Shown here: positions 7,345 through 16,139 of the stretch, piece by piece
How positions within the stretch are numbered: the first letter of the stretch is position 1
Layout: each line of letters opens with the position of its first letter
NCBI GenBank assembly: GCA_021295655.1
Contig: JAGWBX010000029.1
Span: 61,657 to 102,915 of the forward strand
Source of the DNA: Candidatus Latescibacterota bacterium
Lineage (GTDB): Bacteria > Latescibacterota > UBA2968 > GCA-2709665
DNA: 41,259 bases
Reading direction: 5' to 3'
Notes under the pieces: model-generated
What the model was told of the DNA's origin: nothing
What the model saw: the letters and a program-made list of their open reading frames with translations, nothing else
The model's database searches: none
Position numbers and translations under genes: made by a program

Positions 7345-8730
7345 GTGATGAGTTCGACCGACCAAGAACTGGCAAAGCAGGTACGGCAGGGAAACGAGGC
7401 TGCATTCGTTACCCTGGTCCGCCGTTACGAGCGCGTAATAGCTGCGTTGATCCGTTCCCGGATCGGCTCCGGCGAACAGGTGCAGGACGTGTTGCAGGAA
7501 ACGCTGGTCCACGCCTGGCGGGGCCTGCGCCGGTCCACGCCGCGCGACGTACGTCCGTGGCTGCTGCAGGTGGCCCGAAACCGCTGCCACGATTTCTTCA
7601 GGTCGCCCCAACGCCGCGAACTATACATCGGGAGCGAAGCCCTGACGCCGCTGGTCAACCGCGGCGGGCTCGCGCAGTCACGGGACCGCGAAGCCGCCGA
7701 GTCCATCGTGGAGGCAATGGACGAAGTACCCGAACGCGAGCGGGCCGCCCTTCGGGCGTTTTATCTGGACGGTTTGAGCATCGCGGAAATCGCCGTCCGG
7801 CACCGATGTCCGGGCGGCACGGTCAAACGCCGCCTTTCGCACGGCCGCGATCGAATCCGGAAAGCACTGGGAATCACCCCAACGTTGAGGAAGACCGACA
7901 TGAAGACAATTAAACTGGCTTTCCCACCGCAAAGACCCGAAATACGCATTCAGGCGAGCGATGTGAAGCCGTTCCGTATCGATTTCAAGGAAATGGCATG
8001 GTGGTTTGTACAGCCGGAAGTAGGCGATCGGGTCGCAAAAGGCTACTATGATCGTATGGAAGACTGCAATGGCATATGGCGCCTTTGCGAAACCATCCGG
8101 CTCACCGCCCGCCGGCCGGCGGTGATTCATGGACGACCATGTGTCGAGGTTGAGGTCGAGGAGATGTGTTTCGGTAAGACGTCAAACAAGGAAAAGACCC
8201 GCATTACAAGGGTCTGGGGGCATTTGGCCGATGACGAGGTGGAGTGGATCGCCGTAGAATCGGAAAAACCCGACGGCGTGATAGAACTGACAACCTTTCT
8301 GGACGAAGAATTCCACGACCAATGGTGGGGTTCACCGCGGGTGGTCGAGGACTGCGGATGGGTGTCCGAACGGGCCGATGGCGCCTGGGTCAGACAGCCG
8401 GATGCCCCCGCCCTCACAGGCGCGGGCGTGTTCGACGTCCACGTGGGCGGTCGTCATTACACATGTCTGCGCGTCTTTGAAGTCGCGGAAAACGCCACTG
8501 AGAGAGACGTTCTGATTGAGGCCTATATTACCCGCGCCGGACGCACGGTACTCTTCCGGCGATATAGTGGAAGCCGCTGGGGCAAGCGCGACGCCCCGCC
8601 TCACAACTGGGGCAAGGCGATGACATGGGAAGAAGAACTGCCGGGGAACGATCGCATCGTCATCGACGGGGTGACCTATGTGCATCACTACGACATCCTG
8701 ACGGCGGAGGCCTGTGGCATCGCGGATTGA
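7345..8730 (+). CDS. ECF-type RNA polymerase sigma factor with large C-terminal extension
   Basis: A protein of 461 residues. Residues 1-175 form an ECF sigma factor: sigma-2 with QVRQGNEAAFVTLVRRYER and DVLQETLVHAWRGL, and sigma-4 with LPE-like VPERERAALRAFYLDGLSIAEIA and GTVKRRLSHGRDRIR. Residues 186-461 form a separate W- and acid-rich domain (AWWFVQPEVGDRV, DEVEWIAVES, YTCLRVFEV, HNWGKAMTWEEELPG) that I cannot assign. Typical ECF factors are about 190 residues, so the extension is more than half of the protein. GTG 7345 or ATG 7348 follow GGAGAGG. An internal ATG at 7900 begins exactly at the domain border, preceded by GAGGAAG, and could yield the second domain alone. No anti-sigma gene is adjacent. 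Confidence 0.88.
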   Translation: MMSSTDQELAKQVRQGNEAAFVTLVRRYERVIAALIRSRIGSGEQVQDVLQETLVHAWRGLRRSTPRDVRPWLLQVARNRCHDFFRSPQRRELYIGSEALTPLVNRGGLAQSRDREAAESIVEAMDEVPERERAALRAFYLDGLSIAEIAVRHRCPGGTVKRRLSHGRDRIRKALGITPTLRKTDMKTIKLAFPPQRPEIRIQASDVKPFRIDFKEMAWWFVQPEVGDRVAKGYYDRMEDCNGIWRLCETIRLTARRPAVIHGRPCVEVEVEEMCFGKTSNKEKTRITRVWGHLADDEVEWIAVESEKPDGVIELTTFLDEEFHDQWWGSPRVVEDCGWVSERADGAWVRQPDAPALTGAGVFDVHVGGRHYTCLRVFEVAENATERDVLIEAYITRAGRTVLFRRYSGSRWGKRDAPPHNWGKAMTWEEELPGNDRIVIDGVTYVHHYDILTAEACGIAD

Positions 8731-8828
8731 CGGTGGGTCGGAATTTCCCCGTATCGCCGAAAATCGCCCAGGACGAGAGCGCCGTTACGGCCCGGCCAGC
8801 CCCTCATGATGAGATGCAAAGTGAAGTC

Positions 8829-9404
8829 TTATCTCACGCGGCGGTACGTCATGGTGTGAGCCATTGTTTCCTTGCCGCCCTCGTACATCGTCCAGGTCTG
8901 CGACATTCCGTCCTCACCGTCAAAGGTGAACTTTACGGAGTGCATGTGCGACTCGTCCGGCGAATCGAGAGAGCCCTCGACCAGTTCCAACGCAATCGCC
9001 CCGTCGGTGGCTTTGGTCAGGCTCATCTGCGGCTGATTGCCCTTCGCGCAATAGTGGGTCATCCACAGCTTGCCGCCCCGGTCGTGGTAAACGGAGATCA
9101 TCTCCTTGGGGGTATCCGGGAAGTTGCGCTCAACGATGACGCTGCCGTTGGCCGCCACCCGGTACTCCGTTGCAACCGTCATCATCGCGCCTTTCCCGCC
9201 TTCGGAACCTCCGCCCCCGGACATCGGCATCTCGGACTCCCAGCGCCCCACAAGCGCCTTCAGCCGCTCAAACTCCGCCGAGCCGACGTGTGCCCCGGCC
9301 TGCTTTTCGTCTTTTCCTTCCGGTTTACCCCCGTCTTCACTCGCGAAAACCGAAAAAGCGATAATTGCCAATAGTACTGGCAGTAAGATTGATGTTCTCT
9401 TCAT
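8829..9404 (-). CDS. exported DUF1579-like protein
   Basis: A protein of 191 residues with an N-terminal signal peptide (MKRTSILLPVLLAIIAFSVFA, cleavage likely near SVFA-SE). A charged linker follows, then a domain opening FERLKALVGRWESEM, the characteristic start of DUF1579-type lipocalin-like domains. It continues with beta strands (YRVAANGSVIVERNF, YHDRGGKLWMTHYC, WTMYEGGKETMAHTMTYRRV). The location is probably periplasmic. ATG 9404 overlaps the stop codon of the ankyrin gene as ATGA and has AAGGAG eight bases upstream, so the two are translationally coupled. Its end converges with the sigma-factor gene across a 98-base gap without a clear terminator. The ligand is unknown. Confidence 0.75.
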   Translation of the reverse strand: MKRTSILLPVLLAIIAFSVFASEDGGKPEGKDEKQAGAHVGSAEFERLKALVGRWESEMPMSGGGGSEGGKGAMMTVATEYRVAANGSVIVERNFPDTPKEMISVYHDRGGKLWMTHYCAKGNQPQMSLTKATDGAIALELVEGSLDSPDESHMHSVKFTFDGEDGMSQTWTMYEGGKETMAHTMTYRRVR

Positions 9405-9883
9405 GCGGGTCGCTCCTTTCCGTAGCGAAATAAGAACACGATTGGGATATAACCGTCGTCGGCGGTAAAATCGTACCAAATCTCTGATTCGGCTCGTGCC
9501 CGGCTTCCAGTCAGACCGAATGCCTCCGCGCCCCCGTTCCTTGCGTGGACGATCAGCGGAATCCCGTGTGGGCTTTTCACACCTGCGACGAACCGATTGT
9601 CGTTGATCGCCGCTCGCACGATGTCGAGTTTGCCCAGCATCGCTGCAGCGAAAATATCGATTCGCGCACCCCTGTCCAGCAGATACATTGCGATGTCCAC
9701 GCGGCCCACGTGTACTGCCGCTCCGAGGCCCGTTTCCCAGTCTCCGCCACCCCAGTCCCAGCACGCATTGACCAGGGCCGGTTCTTCGGCAAGCAGTTCT
9801 CTCACGCGTTCGAAGTCGCCATGTGAACACGGGACGAAATCGCTGACGAGGTCCGGTGCAATGGCGAGCTTGTTCTCTGCCAT
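9401..9883 (-). CDS. ankyrin-repeat protein
   Basis: A protein of 160 residues. It contains about three ankyrin-type units: SHGDFERVRELLAEEPALVN, GLGAAVHVGRVDIAMYLLDRGARID and AAMLGKLDIVRAAINDN. The C-terminal segment (HGIPLIVHARNGGAEA to FRYGKERPA) departs from the repeat. There is no signal peptide, so it is cytosolic and likely binds a protein. TTG 9889 is possible, but ATG 9883 has AAGGA seven bases upstream. The stop codon overlaps the next start as ATGA. It is divergent from the secreted propeller-like gene, and the spacer of 59-104 bases must hold both promoters. I recognise no specific partner apart from the coupled DUF1579-like protein. Confidence 0.75.
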   Translation of the reverse strand: MAENKLAIAPDLVSDFVPCSHGDFERVRELLAEEPALVNACWDWGGGDWETGLGAAVHVGRVDIAMYLLDRGARIDIFAAAMLGKLDIVRAAINDNRFVAGVKSPHGIPLIVHARNGGAEAFGLTGSRARAESEIWYDFTADDGYIPIVFLFRYGKERPA

Positions 9884-9942
9884 GGTCAAGTCCTTGTCCT
9901 GGGTGTAGATTCGGTATATCTTCGTTGTAGGTTCCGAATCCC

Positions 9943-11628
9943 GTGAACAACCGCATTGTGCTCAACAGAATACCGTTTTTTGCGAAAATGCGATCATTTA
10001 TTCTGACACTGAACGTGCTAATTTGTCATCAGGTAATCGCAACCACGAATTTACCTGCATCCGATGACGTTCGCAATACACAAAGAAAAACGCACGTTGG
10101 CGGATTGAGTCCCAACAGACTCACGGAAGGATTCAAAGAGCTCGTTTACCTCGAGGCCCATCCACATCATGCCTTTGACGTTGATTCCCTGGGCGTCAAC
10201 GTAGGCTATTGGCCACTCTCTGAACTCGATCCGCAATTGGCAGGACAAATCACTTCAGTCTTGTCGAAACAGGCAAGGACCAGCGATTCAGAGCAGCAGA
10301 TTTACTCGTTACGTCTCGACGTTTTCCGTCGGTCGCTGTCAGAAGAGTTGATCTTCACAAGCCAGATACCTCTTCGTATCGGTTCGATGAAGTTTACGAT
10401 TCCGGTCACCGGACTTGTGGGAGTCCTCATTGGGAGACCACGAATTATCGACCCTCTGGGAACTGTTCACGAGATTTGGTATTTACCAGAGGTAGAAGGT
10501 GAGAAACCGTATGCGCCGACTATTTTCCTCGGGATTCATCGTGGACGCCAATACGTCCTGGAGTCAGTCGCTGATAAAACCGGACCCAAATTCAGCCGGT
10601 TACGAGTTGTCGGCAATCCGAACAGGATTAGATTTCCAAAGAACGATACGTTGCACAGTTTTGCTCGCAGCGTCTGGGATTTGCACAATTTCGCCGGACG
10701 TATATACGTTGGCGGAGGTGATTGGATTAACAATCAGGGGCCGGTATCTGTCTGGTCATCTGTAGTGGAGAACAGCGGTTCGAAATATAAATTCCAGAAG
10801 GAAATCACCGTCGATGACGAGTCAGTAGATCGCTTCCGGACGTGCGCAGGACGTCTCGTTGTGCCCGGTATAGACGCCACGGAATCCTGGAGCTTCGGCA
10901 ATATCTACATTAGGGAGAATGGAAAATGGCGCAAGCAAAGGACGATTCCAAATGCTGTCCACGTATTTGACGCAGCCTTTTTCGCAGACAAGCTCTATGT
11001 GACCGCTGATACCGAATTGGGGGCAGCACTGTTTGAATCGAGCGATTGGGGAAAGACGTGGAGACGATTCAGTCACGACAACATTGATGAATTCAGCGAT
11101 GGCCGCTATATCGAGATGGCGGCACTTGAACAGGGTCTGATCGTGACGCCGGGCCAGGAATATCTCTATCTCTTCAATAATCATATACTTGAAAGGCTAG
11201 TTATCCCGCAATTCCCGGGCCTGAAGAAAGACCGACGAATACCTCATCGGGTAACGCCGTTCCTAAATGGCATACTTTATACGTATTTGCGATGGAAGGA
11301 AGAACCGGCATCCAAACCGCTGTATTATCTGTCGGATCTAAAGAAGGGCGCAGTTGTAGTTCAACAATTCCTGCATGACTGGGTCCAGGACATATTGGTA
11401 CGAGATGACGTTTGCTACGTCCTCGCGTGTCACAAAGAAGAAACCGTTTACCACGGCTATGTGTACCGATCTCGGGATCTACAAGAGTGGTCAAAGGTGG
11501 CACAGTTCGATGTGGGTGCTCTCCCGTACTCCCTTGAATTGATGGACGGAGTTTTCCACGTCGGTCTGGCTGCGCTTTCCGGTCAGGCTAATTCTGAATC
11601 CGGCAATATTTGTCGCCTCTTGCCGTGA
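9943..11628 (+). CDS. secreted beta-propeller-like protein, unknown
   Basis: A protein of 561 residues. From ATG 9988 the N-terminus (MRSFILTLNVLICHQVIA) is a good signal peptide, so that start is likelier than GTG 9943, although neither has a strong ribosome site. The body is beta-rich with repeated propeller-like strands: GRIYVGGGDWINNQGPVSVW, ADKLYVTADTELGAALFESS, then DWGKTWRRF, which resembles a BNR/Asp-box (S-x-D-x-G-x-T-W). Further blades include VCYVLACHKE, YVYRSRDLQEWSKV and GVFHVGLAAL. This suggests an exported sialidase-fold protein, but I see no catalytic signature. The gene looks less GC-rich than its neighbours, consistent with acquisition by transfer. Function unknown. Confidence 0.6.
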   Translation: MNNRIVLNRIPFFAKMRSFILTLNVLICHQVIATTNLPASDDVRNTQRKTHVGGLSPNRLTEGFKELVYLEAHPHHAFDVDSLGVNVGYWPLSELDPQLAGQITSVLSKQARTSDSEQQIYSLRLDVFRRSLSEELIFTSQIPLRIGSMKFTIPVTGLVGVLIGRPRIIDPLGTVHEIWYLPEVEGEKPYAPTIFLGIHRGRQYVLESVADKTGPKFSRLRVVGNPNRIRFPKNDTLHSFARSVWDLHNFAGRIYVGGGDWINNQGPVSVWSSVVENSGSKYKFQKEITVDDESVDRFRTCAGRLVVPGIDATESWSFGNIYIRENGKWRKQRTIPNAVHVFDAAFFADKLYVTADTELGAALFESSDWGKTWRRFSHDNIDEFSDGRYIEMAALEQGLIVTPGQEYLYLFNNHILERLVIPQFPGLKKDRRIPHRVTPFLNGILYTYLRWKEEPASKPLYYLSDLKKGAVVVQQFLHDWVQDILVRDDVCYVLACHKEETVYHGYVYRSRDLQEWSKVAQFDVGALPYSLELMDGVFHVGLAALSGQANSESGNICRLLP

Positions 11629-11798
11629 ATTCCTCGCCGGCCTCGTACACTGATCAGGTCTGCTTTCCAAAACCGGCTTCAAATGCGACAGTTTCAAGGA
11701 TTTGGTTCTGGACTTTTGTGTGTGGAATTTGACTCAGGTAAATTAGGAGAGCCCTGCCCGTGTTGGTTTCACGTCAGCTGAATGCCGTTGCGATTTAG

Positions 11799-11897
11799 CA
11801 GTCCGTTGATAAAGTCGCTCTGTAGGCGAGGCCGAGCAACCTAGTATTTCGACCGCAATGGCCGGCCGTAGCCCGGATGGACTTTTTCAACGGGCTG
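11799..11897 (-). mobile_element. MITE-like element, copy A
   Basis: A 99-bp element with terminal inverted repeats: left CAGTCCGTTGATAAAGTC, right end GACTTTTTCAACGGGCTG. It is bounded on both sides by TTAG, an apparent 4-bp target duplication. Its reverse complement matches both ends of copy B at 16140-16299: about the first 62 and last 37 bases, with roughly 85% identity by eye. Copy A lacks about 60 central bases. It carries no coding capacity. It lies 54 bases beyond the end of the downstream ABC gene, in the otherwise empty 323-base gap 11629-11951. Confidence 0.75.
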
Positions 11898-11951
11898 TTA
11901 GGGCTACTCTGGACGGTCGCGAAACAATTCAAGGAAAGGTCTTCGGTGGCA

Positions 11952-13754
11952 CTACTGATACCATTGAGCCTGATTCCGGTACAGTTCAGCGTACTGACCG
12001 TTCATCGCCAGGAGTTCCTGATGACTACCTTCTTCGACAATCTTACCATCTCCAAGCAGCAGGATCCGGTGGGCAAGTCTGCAGGAGCCGAGGCGATGGG
12101 AGATCAGGAGTACAGTACGCTCATGAGCGATCCGTGCGAAGTGACTGTATACATCCGCTTCCGCTCTGGCATCGAGTGCGGAGGCTGGCTCGTCAAGGAT
12201 CAGAATGTCCGCCGGCCGCATATATGCCCGCGCGATAGCGAGCTTCTGCCATTGGCCGATGGAAAGCTCCGTACCTCGTCGATATGTTTTGCCGAGCGGG
12301 GTTTCCAATCCGCGAGACAGGGTCTCCGCCACATCGTCGGCGCCACTCTTCGCTGCCGCTTCTTCAACCGCCCCTGACGCACCTTCCAGCCATCCGCAGA
12401 CTATATTCTCCCTTACGGTGAGTTCATAGCGGTTGTAATCCTGAAAAACCACTCCGGTGCGCCGGAGCCATTCATTTGGAGCGACTTCCCGTAGATCAAC
12501 CCCGTCTACAAGAATCCGCCCGGTTGTTGGATTAAACAATCCCAGAATCAGTTTCACCAGCGTGCTCTTACCGGCCCCGTTCTCGCCCACGACGGCAATG
12601 CGTTCGCCCGGTCGAATGTTGAGATTGAGGTTGGAAATCGCTGGAAGATCGCTTCCGGGGTAAACGAACGAGACGTCCTGGAAGAAGATCCCCGTCTGCA
12701 GGTTCTTCGATAGAGGACGGCTCTTTACGGACTCGCCCGATGGCCGATCAACAAACTCGAAATAGTCCTGTACATAGCGCAGGTCATTGTAGATGATCGA
12801 TGCGCCCCAGACGAGGCTGCGGTAGTGTCCCTGAAGCTGTTCGATTGCATAGAAAAAGGCGGCATACGCCCCGATCGTGGCTCGACCTGCGAAGAGGAGT
12901 CCCAGGCTGAATGTCACCGCTACGATATAGGTTACAGTGTTCAGACCATCCGATATGAGTCCGAGCCGCGCCTCCTTCTTCGCAAGGCGCATGCGCCTGC
13001 CGGACAGCTTTCTCCACAGTACATCGGCGCGATCGATGAGCCACGCGCCGAAGGCGAACATACGGATTTCGGCCGCCGCCTTGCGACCCGAAAGTATCTC
13101 ATGGTAGGTGTCAAACCGTCGTTCGTCGGGCGTCAGGTCTCGCACCATCAGATAGCGCGCTCTGTTGACGCGTTCGCGAAGGAATACACCCGGACTCGTT
13201 CCAACGACAAGAATCAGCGGTAACGCCCAGTGGAAACTTGCCAGGTAAATCAGGAGAGACGCAAGCGCTACGACGTCGCTCACGCTTCGCCACAGGAAGG
13301 ACATTGTGCTGAACAGCCGCCTTTCAATGCCGCGCCGTGCGCGCTGCAACTGGTCGTGGAGCGCCGGCGTTTCCAGTTGCGACAGGGGAACCGATTGAAC
13401 TTTCCGATAGCATTGTTCCTCAATATGGCCGCGGAGACGCTCCTGAAAGCGATCGGCTGTGGTATTGGAGATCAGATTGATTCCGTGTTGCAGCAGGTTC
13501 AGCCCAACAAGAGCTATGGCCCACAGGATGGCCTCCGGAAATTGGATTTCTCCTTTAACTACCCCCGTCGCGGCCTCAATGAACCGATATAGAAGATAAA
13601 CCTGGGCAGTGACGAATAGTCCCCTTGAACCATTCAGTACCATGAGGCTCATCGCGGCCCTCTTGTCAAATGCCAGGAGTGTCCAAATCAACCGACACAG
13701 GTAACCCAGGCGCCGCCTTTTCTGACTTCCCGATCCTGTTGCACTCGCTTTCAT
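11952..13754 (-). CDS. ABC exporter half-transporter (second of pair)
   Basis: A protein of 600 residues. The N-terminal membrane domain (about 30-330, roughly five to six hydrophobic segments) is followed by a nucleotide-binding domain. Walker A GENGAGKS is at 390-397, the signature is LSIGQ (497-501) instead of LSGGQ, Walker B is ILILDE with Glu522, and the H-loop His is His553. There is no N-terminal peptidase domain. The ATG overlaps the stop codon of the preceding exporter gene as ATGA, so the two are coupled and probably form a heterodimeric inner-membrane exporter. Both catalytic Glu residues are present. Such QWQ-signature exporters often accompany peptide natural-product genes, but no precursor or modifying enzyme is visible here. 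The substrate is unknown. Confidence 0.9.
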   Translation of the reverse strand: MKASATGSGSQKRRRLGYLCRLIWTLLAFDKRAAMSLMVLNGSRGLFVTAQVYLLYRFIEAATGVVKGEIQFPEAILWAIALVGLNLLQHGINLISNTTADRFQERLRGHIEEQCYRKVQSVPLSQLETPALHDQLQRARRGIERRLFSTMSFLWRSVSDVVALASLLIYLASFHWALPLILVVGTSPGVFLRERVNRARYLMVRDLTPDERRFDTYHEILSGRKAAAEIRMFAFGAWLIDRADVLWRKLSGRRMRLAKKEARLGLISDGLNTVTYIVAVTFSLGLLFAGRATIGAYAAFFYAIEQLQGHYRSLVWGASIIYNDLRYVQDYFEFVDRPSGESVKSRPLSKNLQTGIFFQDVSFVYPGSDLPAISNLNLNIRPGERIAVVGENGAGKSTLVKLILGLFNPTTGRILVDGVDLREVAPNEWLRRTGVVFQDYNRYELTVRENIVCGWLEGASGAVEEAAAKSGADDVAETLSRGLETPLGKTYRRGTELSIGQWQKLAIARAYMRPADILILDEPASALDARAEADVYSHFARIAHERTVLLISHRLGSCRLAHRILLLGDGKIVEEGSHQELLAMNGQYAELYRNQAQWYQ

Positions 13755-15622
13755 TCCACGTTCCCTGCGTCTTCCCCGGTATACCATTTCGCCTGAAGGT
13801 TGTACATCCGGGCGTATTCGCCGCGGCTCTCGAGCAATGCCTGGTGTGATCCCTCCTCGACAAGGCGACCTTCCTTGAGAACGAGGATTCGGTTCGCGAG
13901 CCGAGCCGATCCCAATCGGTGCGAGATAAAGACGGTACATCGGCCTTCAACTGCAGATCCGAACTGTCGATATACCTGGACCTCGGTCCTGGGGTCCAGT
14001 GCCGACGTCGGTTCGTCTAAAACGACGACTTCGCGGTTTTTCCGAACATATGCGCGAGCCATCGCCAATCGTTGCCATTGACCTGTCGAGAGTTCGACTC
14101 CGCCGTCGAATTCTTTGCTCAATACGGTCCGGAACAATAGTGGCAGTTCTTTCACAAAGCTATGAGCACCACTCCTGCGCGCCGCTTCTACGATTTCGGA
14201 AGATACGGCGTTGCCTCGGTCTCCTTCTTTCAGCAGCGATATTCGCCCGACCCCGATATTTTCATAAACCGTAAGTGGATAACGCATGAAATCCTGAAAT
14301 ACAGCCGTTGCCATCAGCCGCCATGCTGCCGGGTCCAATTCGGCGAGATCGACGCCGTCAACCGTAATACGGCCTTGTGTCGGCCGGTATAGTCCGAGCA
14401 ACAATCGGACAATCGTGCTCTTGCCCGAGCCGTTTTCGCCCACAAGGGCAACCCTGTCTCCTGGCGAGAGTGTCATATTGAGGTCGGTGATGACGAGGCG
14501 GTCCGAACCCGGATAGCGGAAACCCACCCCGTGAAAACGGATTCCGTCAAGCAGTGGGCGAGGTGGCAGCAGCATGATACCTGACTCCGCGCCTTCGTCG
14601 GCCAGTTCGAGAAACTCGCGCAAATGCCGCAGCTGCATCAGGTGTTGTACCAATTGAGAAATGCTATACGAAGCCGAACGCACCAATTCGCTGAAGCGGC
14701 CGCTGGCATAGAGTAGAGCCACCAACGTACCTACGCTTATGGTTCCCCTCGAAGCCACGACCACGAGCGCCAAACTGTTCATCCATATGATGACGTCGTG
14801 TGCGCATGCGCTCAACAGTTGCACAACGGCCAGCCGAAAACGGGCATCCTTGATACCTGTAACGTAGCGTTCAAAGGCACGCCGCCAGAACCCCAACAAA
14901 TATTCGCCCAACTGATACGCCCTAACTTCAGCGGCCGCGCGGCGGCTGGAGAGTAGCGCAGCCCAATAGTCGATTTCCTGGCGTTGCGGCGAACTCTTGT
15001 AGTTGACGCTGACGAACTGGCTCATGCTCCTCGCGCCGACGATTGTATTGGCGATCATCGTCACAACAAGGACAACGGCCAGGGCCCAGTGAGCATGAAC
15101 AAAAAGCACCAGCAAGCCTGCTGCACTGACGGCAGTCGATACCAGAAAGCCGAACTCATTCAGGACGTCGACGAGATTTGGGCCAGTCGCCTGCTTACCC
15201 GTTTCCAGCTTGTCATAGTACGCACGGCTTTCGAAGGAACTCAGCGGAACGCTGACCGACTTACTGGCTACGTCGAGTTGGATTCTGCCACTGACCCGTT
15301 GATATATGACCGAGGCGAGATACCTGGAGCTTTCCGTGTTGACGCTCCGTACAAGCAGAGCAGCCGAGAACGCTGCAAGCCACGGAAGGACTCCGGGCCA
15401 CCCGTCTGCGGGACTTTCGGTAATGACGTCGACAAGCCCTGTCATGGCCCACACGATGGTTGGTGTGGCGAATCCGGACACCAGGTTACTCAGAACGAGC
15501 AACGTGGACGCAAGTAGTGCGTTCCGCCTGAGAACCCCAATCAGGTAGCCAAGGCCGATGAACCTGGTCCGTAGCCGTGCCAGGCGCGAGGCTCCGCCGG
15601 CATCACGGTTTGAATTGATCAT
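13751..15622 (-). CDS. ABC exporter half-transporter (first of pair)
   Basis: A protein of 623 residues. Membrane segments span about 25-335. The nucleotide-binding domain has Walker A GENGSGKS (395-402), an altered signature LSTGQ (511-515, followed by WQRLAMARA), Walker B VVVLDE with Glu537, and H-loop His568. The EAA-like coupling region RAAAEVRAYQLGE (229-241) has a close counterpart in the partner (KAAAEIRMFAFG), showing that the two are paralogues. The gene is upstream of its partner with a 4-base ATGA overlap. The ATG at 15622 has a poor ribosome site. The 245 bases upstream up to tRNA-Glu contain no convincing precursor peptide on either strand. A heterodimeric exporter is likely; cargo unknown. 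Confidence 0.9.
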   Translation of the reverse strand: MINSNRDAGGASRLARLRTRFIGLGYLIGVLRRNALLASTLLVLSNLVSGFATPTIVWAMTGLVDVITESPADGWPGVLPWLAAFSAALLVRSVNTESSRYLASVIYQRVSGRIQLDVASKSVSVPLSSFESRAYYDKLETGKQATGPNLVDVLNEFGFLVSTAVSAAGLLVLFVHAHWALAVVLVVTMIANTIVGARSMSQFVSVNYKSSPQRQEIDYWAALLSSRRAAAEVRAYQLGEYLLGFWRRAFERYVTGIKDARFRLAVVQLLSACAHDVIIWMNSLALVVVASRGTISVGTLVALLYASGRFSELVRSASYSISQLVQHLMQLRHLREFLELADEGAESGIMLLPPRPLLDGIRFHGVGFRYPGSDRLVITDLNMTLSPGDRVALVGENGSGKSTIVRLLLGLYRPTQGRITVDGVDLAELDPAAWRLMATAVFQDFMRYPLTVYENIGVGRISLLKEGDRGNAVSSEIVEAARRSGAHSFVKELPLLFRTVLSKEFDGGVELSTGQWQRLAMARAYVRKNREVVVLDEPTSALDPRTEVQVYRQFGSAVEGRCTVFISHRLGSARLANRILVLKEGRLVEEGSHQALLESRGEYARMYNLQAKWYTGEDAGNVE

Positions 15623-15868
15623 TAGTGAGCGAGCCGGTTGATTGGTATCTATTAATCCGAATTCGACATAACGCTCGGATAGCCGATGTCAGTCAGGGTA
15701 GGGGTAGGCTGGGCCACTGGCAACCGTATCGTGACGGTTTCGTACTGCTAACCCGGAAGGTTCGTTGGAATGTGTTTGTTGTTGCAGGATAGTGGAGGGT
15801 GGGTTGAAGGGAGGTTTGGGTGGCTCAATGCACAACGTGTTATTTGTAAACGGAATATGCGAAAAAAC

Positions 15869-15943
15869 TGGTGACCCCGAGGGGAGTCGAACCCCCGTTG
15901 CCGGGTTGAAAACCCGGTGTCCTAACCACTGAACGACGGGGTC
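15869..15943 (-). tRNA. tRNA-Glu (anticodon UUC)
   Basis: Cloverleaf on the minus strand. The acceptor stem is GACCCCG/CGGGGTC, the D-arm contains AGTGGTTAGG, the anticodon stem is CCGGG/CCCGG around loop TTTTCAA with anticodon TTC, and the T-arm is GGGGTTCGACTCCCC. The discriminator is A and the 3' CCA is encoded (15869-15871). A good sigma-70 promoter lies just upstream at 15962-15990. Confidence 0.95.
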
Positions 15944-15961
15944 ACCTGAATCGAAGGACGG

Positions 15962-15990
15962 AATTTATAGAAATCGCTGTTCGCTGTCAA
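15962..15990 (-). promoter_or_regulatory. sigma-70 promoter for tRNA-Glu
   Basis: On the minus strand a perfect -35 TTGACA (15985-15990) is separated by 17 bases from TAAATT (15962-15967), or 15 from the overlapping TATAAA. The tRNA starts about 19 bases beyond the -10 box. Confidence 0.65.
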
Positions 15991-16045
15991 GTCAATCATT
16001 GCAAAAACGGGGCGCCGTGACACGGCGTTCTTCGCCGGAATAAGC

Positions 16046-16074
16046 TTGACAAATCCGGGTGATTATTGTTTATT
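16046..16074 (+). promoter_or_regulatory. candidate sigma-70 promoter ahead of tRNA-Val
   Basis: A perfect -35 TTGACA (16046-16051), a 17-base spacer and TTTATT (16069-16074; 4 of 6 to consensus). It points to the tRNA-Val gene, but MITE copy B (16140-16299) now lies between the two. A short hairpin (CGCCGT/ACGGCG, 16013-16027) precedes it. Confidence 0.45.
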
Positions 16075-16139
16075 GAAAGCCTTGAAATTTATCTGATTTC
16101 CGTGTTTTGAAACAACAATTTCGTCTGATATGAGCATAG

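Noticed and set aside
15828..15934. Plus-strand short ORF overlapping tRNA-Glu, considered as an exporter cargo peptide
   Set aside because: Half of it is antisense to the tRNA, and it is not in the exporter operon's direction; no leader-peptide motif.
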